64,000 nucleotides of DNA from Tannerellaceae bacterium (GTDB lineage Bacteria > Bacteroidota > Bacteroidia > Bacteroidales > Tannerellaceae): assembly GCA_031271045.1 (NCBI GenBank), contig JAISWO010000004.1, positions 62,001 to 126,000 on the forward strand. Reading direction: 5' to 3'. The first letter of the stretch is position 1, and each line of letters opens with the position of its first letter. A program made the translations under genes and the position numbers. The notes beneath the pieces are model-generated. The model was given only the letters and a program-made list of their open reading frames with translations. It was not told the DNA's origin and made no database searches. Shown here piece by piece: positions 58,300 through 64,000 of this stretch.

Positions 58300-59388
58300 T
58301 CAATTTCGATACCTCCTCCCCAAACCGCGGATCAGGAGGAGCAGAAAAACGGGAGCGCCGACAAAGGACGTCAGAATACCGACCGGAAGAACAACCGGAC
58401 TCAGAAGCATCCGGGCCAATGTATCCGATATGAGCAGGAAAAAACCGCCGAAAATGGCCGAGGCCGGCAACAGAAACCGGTCGCCGGGCCCAATAACTCT
58501 CCGGATTATATGCGGCACAACCAAACCGACAAAGGCAATGACGCCGTAAAAAGAAACAACAACCGCCGTAAGCAAGGCCGCCACAACCATACCCGTCAGC
58601 CTGACCCGCTGCACACGGAGCCCCAGACTCCGCGCATGATCGTCGCCCGACTGCAAAGCCTTGTAGGTCCAAATATGCCGGATAAAGAAAATCGTCGCCG
58701 GCAGAGACAATGCCGCCAAAACCCAGAGGTTCTCCCACGAGGCGCGACTGATATCGCCGAAGGTCCAGAAAACGATCGACGCCAGCTGCACATTGTCGGC
58801 AAAATACTGCATCGCCGAAATACCGGCCCCGAATAGCGACGAGACAATGATGCCCGACAGGATAATTATTTCAGGCGTAGCACCCTTATACCTGGAAAGA
58901 AGCAGGATGATCCCTATACCGACCAGACTCCAGAGGAAGGCCGAGACGGTCACCCAATAAGGATTCCCGATCGCCTCCAGATCGCTGGATCCACCGTATA
59001 CGCTCCCGGCGCCCCATACCACGATGGCAAAAGAGGCCCCGAACGCCGCCGCATTGGAGATGCCCAACGTATAGGGCGAAGCCAGCGGATTGCGCAGCAG
59101 CAACTGCACCACCGCCCCGGCAACCGCCAGCGACATCCCCCCCAGTATCGCCCCGGCAATCCGCGGCAAACGGATGTTCCACACAATCTGATACGCCAAG
59201 CCCGTCGCCTCACCGCGGCACAGGTCGAGTATATCGGACAGCCCAACCCCGGACGGCCCCGACATCAGCGCCCATAAAGCCGCCGCAATCAGTAATACCA
59301 CCAGGACAATCATAAACGCTACCCGGCGGTGGACGTGCGCCCTGTACCGCCCGGCAACCGCCCGGCGCTCCACATTCAATCTTAGCAT
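58300..59388 (-). CDS. FecCD-family ABC transporter permease
   Basis: RLPRIAGAILGGMSLAVAGAVVQLLLRNPLASPYTLGISNAAAFGA. Confidence 0.95.
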   Translation of the reverse strand: MLRLNVERRAVAGRYRAHVHRRVAFMIVLVVLLIAAALWALMSGPSGVGLSDILDLCRGEATGLAYQIVWNIRLPRIAGAILGGMSLAVAGAVVQLLLRNPLASPYTLGISNAAAFGASFAIVVWGAGSVYGGSSDLEAIGNPYWVTVSAFLWSLVGIGIILLLSRYKGATPEIIILSGIIVSSLFGAGISAMQYFADNVQLASIVFWTFGDISRASWENLWVLAALSLPATIFFIRHIWTYKALQSGDDHARSLGLRVQRVRLTGMVVAALLTAVVVSFYGVIAFVGLVVPHIIRRVIGPGDRFLLPASAIFGGFFLLISDTLARMLLSPVVLPVGILTSFVGAPVFLLLLIRGLGRRYRN

Positions 59389-59417
59389 AAAAATCGGATA
59401 ATTCGTGTTACTCCGCG

Positions 59418-59434
59418 CAAATGTACTACATTTG
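59418..59434. promoter_or_regulatory. Perfect 17-bp palindrome CAAATGTA-c-TACATTTG: two abutting divergent -7 elements
   Basis: Direct reading; lies between the divergent permease and substrate-binding protein genes. Confidence 0.75.
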
Positions 59435-59455
59435 CCCGAAAATCCACGACAGCGT

Positions 59456-60529
59456 ATGAATAAGCATCATCCCCTCTGTTTCCTCCTCCTCGCAGCCATC
59501 CTGCTGCCGGCTTCCTGCACCACGCCGCGACGCGACGGGACGGGACGCATCGTAGAAGACGGAACCGGACGGAAAGTCGAACTCCCCGCCCGCATCGAAC
59601 GCATCGTCGGACTGCGCCCCGGCGCGCTCCGCCTGCTGGCTTATATGGAGACGACCGATCTGGTGGCGGGTATCGAGCAGGTCGAAACCACAGGCGCCGA
59701 CCGACCGTATATGGTTGCCCACCCCGAACTGCTGGAACGCCCCTTCATCGGACCCCGCGGAGGCGACAACGAACGCATCCTGCACGTCCGACCCGACCTC
59801 ATCTTCCTCACCTACGCCTCGGCCGGCGAAGCCGATGCCCTGGCGGAAAAAACCGGCATCCCCGTCGTCGCACTTCAATACCCGGAGATCGGAACAGACC
59901 CTCAACAACTCTACGCTTCGCTCCAAATCATCGGACAGGTATTGCACAAAGAAGATCGCGCCGACTCGCTGGTCGCTTACATCCAGCAAACCATCCGCGA
60001 CCTTGACAACCGCACCCGCCACATACCCGCCGACCGGAAACCCAGCGCCTACATCGGAGGCATCGCCCACGGACGGGCGCGCAACCTCACCTCCACCCAT
60101 CCGGATTATCCCCCTTTCGTCTTCACCCACGCGCACAACGTGGCCGCCGGCATCGACCGCTCGCGCATCTCCTCGCTGGCCGGCGCATACGTCGACATCG
60201 AACAACTCCTCCTCTGGGACCCGGACGTCATCTTCGTCGACCAGGCCGGCCTTCTCCTGGCCCAGCAGGACCTCAAGCTTGCCGGCAACCTTGCGGCAGT
60301 CAAAAATCGCCGCATCTACACCCTGCCGACCTACAACAGCTATGCCGTCAACTACGAAACGGCGCTGATCAACAGTTGGTACGTCGGCCGGATACTCTAT
60401 CCCGCCGCCTTTGCCGACATCGTCCCCGAAGAGAAGGCCGACGAGATCCTCGAACAGTTCCTCGGCAAACGCCTCCCCCCCCGCAGCCTTACGCCCGGCA
60501 GTTTCCAACCCTTACAACTGCCGGAATGA
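59456..60529 (+). CDS. FecB/BtuF-type ABC transporter substrate-binding lipoprotein
   Basis: AAILLPASCTTP lipobox; RIVGLRPGALRLLAYMETTDLVAGIEQ. Confidence 0.92.
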   Translation: MNKHHPLCFLLLAAILLPASCTTPRRDGTGRIVEDGTGRKVELPARIERIVGLRPGALRLLAYMETTDLVAGIEQVETTGADRPYMVAHPELLERPFIGPRGGDNERILHVRPDLIFLTYASAGEADALAEKTGIPVVALQYPEIGTDPQQLYASLQIIGQVLHKEDRADSLVAYIQQTIRDLDNRTRHIPADRKPSAYIGGIAHGRARNLTSTHPDYPPFVFTHAHNVAAGIDRSRISSLAGAYVDIEQLLLWDPDVIFVDQAGLLLAQQDLKLAGNLAAVKNRRIYTLPTYNSYAVNYETALINSWYVGRILYPAAFADIVPEEKADEILEQFLGKRLPPRSLTPGSFQPLQLPE

Positions 60530-61284
60530 TCGACCTTCGCCATATCGACTTCGCCTACCGCTCCCGCCCGGTTTTGCAGGACGTAAGTTGCCACATCCGG
60601 GCCGGCCGGTTCGTAGCCTTAGTTGGCCCCAACGGAGCCGGCAAAAGTACCCTCCTCAAATGTATCGGCGGCATCCTGAAGCCTCAGCGCGGAACGATCC
60701 TCATCAACGCCGCCCCCGCCCAAACCTATACACCCAACCAACTGGCCCAAACCATCGCCTACATCCCCCAGGAAAAAGGCAGCCTCCAGACCCTCGTCTT
60801 CGACGCCCTTCTCTCAGGCCGCAAACCCTACATCCGCTGGCAGCCGGCAGCCGCCGACATACGCGAAGTCGCCCGCGTACTCCGTCAACTCCGGATCGAA
60901 CATCTATCCATGAAATACGTCAGCGAGCTCAGCGGAGGCGAGCAGCAAACCGTCATGATTGCCCGCGCCTTAGTCCAGAAAACCCCGATCCTCCTCCTCG
61001 ACGAGCCGACCGCCAACTTAGACCTCCCGCACCAGCTCGAAGTCATGCAATTACTCCTGAACCTGTCTACAAACGGTCTGACCATCCTGATGTCGATCCA
61101 CGACATAAACCTGGCGATTCCCTTTGCCACGCACGTCATGATGCTCAAAGAAGGCCGCCTCCTCGCCTACGGCTCAACCTCCAACATCCTCACTCCCGAA
61201 ACCATCGAGCAACTCTACAACATCCCCGTCGACATCCTCCAGAAAGACAACACCCGCTACATCATCCCCGCCCTCCGTCCCTAA
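60526..61284 (+). CDS. ABC transporter ATP-binding protein (FecE-like)
   Basis: VGPNGAGKSTLLKCI, LSGGEQQTVMIARALVQ, LLLDEPTANLD; ATGA overlap with the SBP gene. Confidence 0.95.
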   Translation: MIDLRHIDFAYRSRPVLQDVSCHIRAGRFVALVGPNGAGKSTLLKCIGGILKPQRGTILINAAPAQTYTPNQLAQTIAYIPQEKGSLQTLVFDALLSGRKPYIRWQPAAADIREVARVLRQLRIEHLSMKYVSELSGGEQQTVMIARALVQKTPILLLDEPTANLDLPHQLEVMQLLLNLSTNGLTILMSIHDINLAIPFATHVMMLKEGRLLAYGSTSNILTPETIEQLYNIPVDILQKDNTRYIIPALRP

Positions 61285-61422
61285 GCCTTCCCCCTCCGCA
61301 ACAACCCCCCCGTTCCCACCGGCAATTCTCCTCCCCGGAACAGAATGTCGAAGATTTTGACACACAGCATTAGGATATTTCAGATATAAGCTCTAACTTT
61401 GCCACACTATTGACAGATAAAT

Positions 61423-62766
61423 ATGACGTTATCAACACTTACAGCTATTTCGCCCATTGACGGAAGGTATAGAAACAAAACAAAAAGACTGGCCACTTAC
61501 TTCTCTGAACAGGCCCTGATCAAATATAGAGTGCAAGTTGAAGTAGAGTACTTCATCGCTCTGACAACTTACATACCGCAGTTAAACCCACTCCTGACGA
61601 AGGAAAACAAAGAAGTGCTGCGGAACATCTACCGCTCATTCGGCAACAAAGACGCCGAACGCATCAAAGACATCGAGAAAACAACCAACCACGACGTAAA
61701 AGCCGTCGAATACTACCTCAAAGAAAAACTGGAAACCCTGCCCTCCCTGCGGAAACAAAAGGAATACATACACTTCGGTCTGACCTCGCAAGACATCAAC
61801 AACACAGCCGTCCCCCTTTCACTCAAAGACGCGCTGAACGAATTCTACTACCCCGAACTGCAAAACATCATCAACCGCCTGAACGCCCGCGCCGAAGAAT
61901 GGAAAGACATCCCCATGCTCGCACGGACGCACGGACAACCCGCCTCGCCCACCCGGTTAGGCAAAGAAGTGACAGTCTTCGCCTATCGCCTGGAACAACA
62001 AATAGCGATGCTGAAAACAATCCCCATCTCCGCCAAATTCGGAGGAGCAACCGGCAACTTCAACGCCCACCAGGCCGCCTATCCCCAACACGACTGGCAA
62101 CTGTTCGGCAATACCTTCGTCAACCAAACGCTCGGCCTCTCCCGCGAAGCCTGCACAACCCAAATATCCAACTACGATCACCTGGCCGCCATCTTCGACG
62201 GCCTGAAACGCATCAATACCATTCTGATAGACCTGAGCCGCGACCTCTGGCAATATATCTCAATGGAATACTTCAAACAAAAAATAAAAGAAGGCGAAAC
62301 CGGATCCTCAACCATGCCGCACAAAGTAAATCCCATCGACTTCGAAAACGCAGAAGGAAACCTGGGCATAGCCAATGCCATACTGGAACACCTGGCGCAG
62401 AAACTGCCCATATCCCGCCTGCAACGAGACCTGACCGACTCAACCGTATTGCGTAACATCGGCGTACCAATGGCGCATACCGCCATCGCGTTTGAAAGTT
62501 TAACACTCGGCCTGGACAAACTATTGCTAAATAAAACTATCTTGCGCCGCGATTTGGAACAAAACCCGGCCGTAGTGACGGAAGGCATCCAAACCATCCT
62601 CCGGCGAGAAGGATACCCCGAACCCTACGAAGCCTTGAAAGCGCTCGCACGCAACAAGGAAATGACTATGGAATTGATCCATGCCTTCATCGACGATTTA
62701 AACATAGCAGAAAATATTAAAACAGAATTAAAAACAATAACACCGTATAATTATACGGGCATTTAG
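61423..62766 (+). CDS. purB: Adenylosuccinate lyase
   Basis: LTAISPIDGRYRNKT, GETGSSTMPHKVNPIDFENAEGN; TAACTTTG promoter box near 61392. Confidence 0.96.
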   Translation: MTLSTLTAISPIDGRYRNKTKRLATYFSEQALIKYRVQVEVEYFIALTTYIPQLNPLLTKENKEVLRNIYRSFGNKDAERIKDIEKTTNHDVKAVEYYLKEKLETLPSLRKQKEYIHFGLTSQDINNTAVPLSLKDALNEFYYPELQNIINRLNARAEEWKDIPMLARTHGQPASPTRLGKEVTVFAYRLEQQIAMLKTIPISAKFGGATGNFNAHQAAYPQHDWQLFGNTFVNQTLGLSREACTTQISNYDHLAAIFDGLKRINTILIDLSRDLWQYISMEYFKQKIKEGETGSSTMPHKVNPIDFENAEGNLGIANAILEHLAQKLPISRLQRDLTDSTVLRNIGVPMAHTAIAFESLTLGLDKLLLNKTILRRDLEQNPAVVTEGIQTILRREGYPEPYEALKALARNKEMTMELIHAFIDDLNIAENIKTELKTITPYNYTGI

Positions 62767-62827
62767 AAACAAACCCGTAGCCGAGAGGGCTACCAAATAG
62801 TAATATTAATTTCATTATTTTACGAAC

Positions 62828-64000
62828 ATGAGTACAGAAGAAAGAGATGAATCGCGCCCAAGAAAAGTGATACCAAGTATCAGGCGAGAAAACACAGATC
62901 AGGAAGGTGAAAGAAGACCGTACAATCAGGGCTATGAAAGACCTGAAGGGAACTATGATCGCAGACCTTACAACCGCCCGCAGCAAGACGACAGAGGCGG
63001 ATACAACAGGCCATACGACAACCGTTCGTCTTCATATCCAGACCGCCCCAACCGCCCCCGTCCCTACGACAATCGCGACGGAGCAAACCGGGGATACAAC
63101 AACTACGGAGGAGGAAACTACGGACAACAACACCGGGAAGGCGGCGGAGGCTACAACCGGCCGTATAATAACAACCGCCCCTCGTACGGCAACCAAGGCA
63201 ATTACGACCGCCCCTACGGAAACGACCAACGCCCCTACAACCGCCCGCGCCCGCAAGGATACGACGACCGGCCGGCCAAAGCCTATTCCGCCACCCCCAC
63301 AGGAGAAACGATGCCGGGCGAAGGCCTGAAAAAAAGAAGACCCCGCGTAGGAGACACATCCCCCGCCCATCCGTACCCGCACCCGCACCCATACAACAAC
63401 AATATGCGGGGAAATGCCAGACCTTCCTACGGAAATAACAACAACCGTCCGGGCGGCGGCTATGGCAACAACCGCTATCCCTCGCCCCAAAAACGCCGGA
63501 CAGCCGATTACAACCCCAACGCAAAGTACAGCGTACAAAAACAACTGAAATACAAAGAACTCTTGGCAGACCCCAACGAACCGATCCGCTTAAACAAATT
63601 CCTTTCCAACACCGGCGTATGCTCACGCCGCGAAGCCGACGAATATATCCAGGCCGGCGCCGTGAAAGTAAACGGACAGGTTATAACCGAACTGGGAACA
63701 AAAATTACACGCCAGGACGAAGTGCTGTTCAACGAACGCGCCGTACAAATTGAAAGCAAAGTCTACATCGTGCTGAACAAACCGAAGAATACGGTCACAA
63801 CATCCGAAGATCCGCAAGAACGCAAAACAGTAATGACGCTGGTAAAGAATGCCTGTCAGGAACGCATCTACCCGGTAGGACGCTTAGACAGGAACACAAC
63901 AGGCGTACTTCTGCTTACAAACGACGGTGACCTGGCCTCCAAACTGACTCACCCGACCTATAAGAAAAAGAAAATCTACCACGTTTGGCTGGACAAGAAC
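62828..64000 (+). CDS. rRNA pseudouridine synthase (RluB/RsuA-like) with long Asn/Arg/Pro/Tyr/Gly-rich N-terminal extension; truncated by window end
   Basis: Open frame followed by hand from ATG to window end; S4-like IRLNKFLSNTGVCSRREADEYIQAGAVKVNG, YPVGRLDRNTTGVLLLTNDGDLA. Confidence 0.9.
   Translation, partial: MSTEERDESRPRKVIPSIRRENTDQEGERRPYNQGYERPEGNYDRRPYNRPQQDDRGGYNRPYDNRSSSYPDRPNRPRPYDNRDGANRGYNNYGGGNYGQQHREGGGGYNRPYNNNRPSYGNQGNYDRPYGNDQRPYNRPRPQGYDDRPAKAYSATPTGETMPGEGLKKRRPRVGDTSPAHPYPHPHPYNNNMRGNARPSYGNNNNRPGGGYGNNRYPSPQKRRTADYNPNAKYSVQKQLKYKELLADPNEPIRLNKFLSNTGVCSRREADEYIQAGAVKVNGQVITELGTKITRQDEVLFNERAVQIESKVYIVLNKPKNTVTTSEDPQERKTVMTLVKNACQERIYPVGRLDRNTTGVLLLTNDGDLASKLTHPTYKKKKIYHVWLDKN

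Noticed and set aside
57989-58738. 249-aa minus ORF with ESSGATFRRSCRSAKAPARR repeats
   Set aside because: Formed by array D read in frame and overlapping the FecCD permease gene; shadow ORF.
1-64000. Prophage, transposon or integrative element
   Set aside because: No integrase, transposase, phage structural or mobilisation gene motifs were recognised in any listed ORF.

Overview
The window is a Bacteroidales-type chromosomal segment. TAnnTTTG -7 promoter boxes, SusC/SusD/FecR genes and STN-TonB architecture support this; the species was not determined. I find about 40 protein genes, two tRNAs (His-GTG, Pro-TGG) and no rRNA, phage, IS element or CRISPR. Housekeeping blocks are a RidA-like protein with a CcsB/CcsA fusion, folD-ffh, a pheA-aminotransferase-DAHPS/CM-tyrA operon, pyrK-pyrD, fmt, clc-wcaJ-tsaC, a metal P-ATPase, pheT-yebC-folC, nadE, nth-pheS, maeB, purB and an rluB-like gene. 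Accessory content is (i) an operon of one small ORF plus four divergent paralogs of an uncharacterised Ala-rich family at 15.98-19.75 kb, (ii) a beta-glucan/mannan-type PUL at 41.7-57.6 kb with an orphan FecR and a putatively exported AGE/cellobiose-2-epimerase-like protein, and (iii) a FecBCD-type ABC transporter split around a 17-bp palindrome made of two abutting divergent -7 boxes. The most notable signals outside annotated genes are a Phe/Tyr-rich leader peptide plus attenuator upstream of pheA (11.09-11.27 kb), and several intergenic tandem arrays with ~41/42-bp period sharing a palindromic TTnGCA-N4-TGCAA-like core. All assignments come from reading the sequence; no database search was run.
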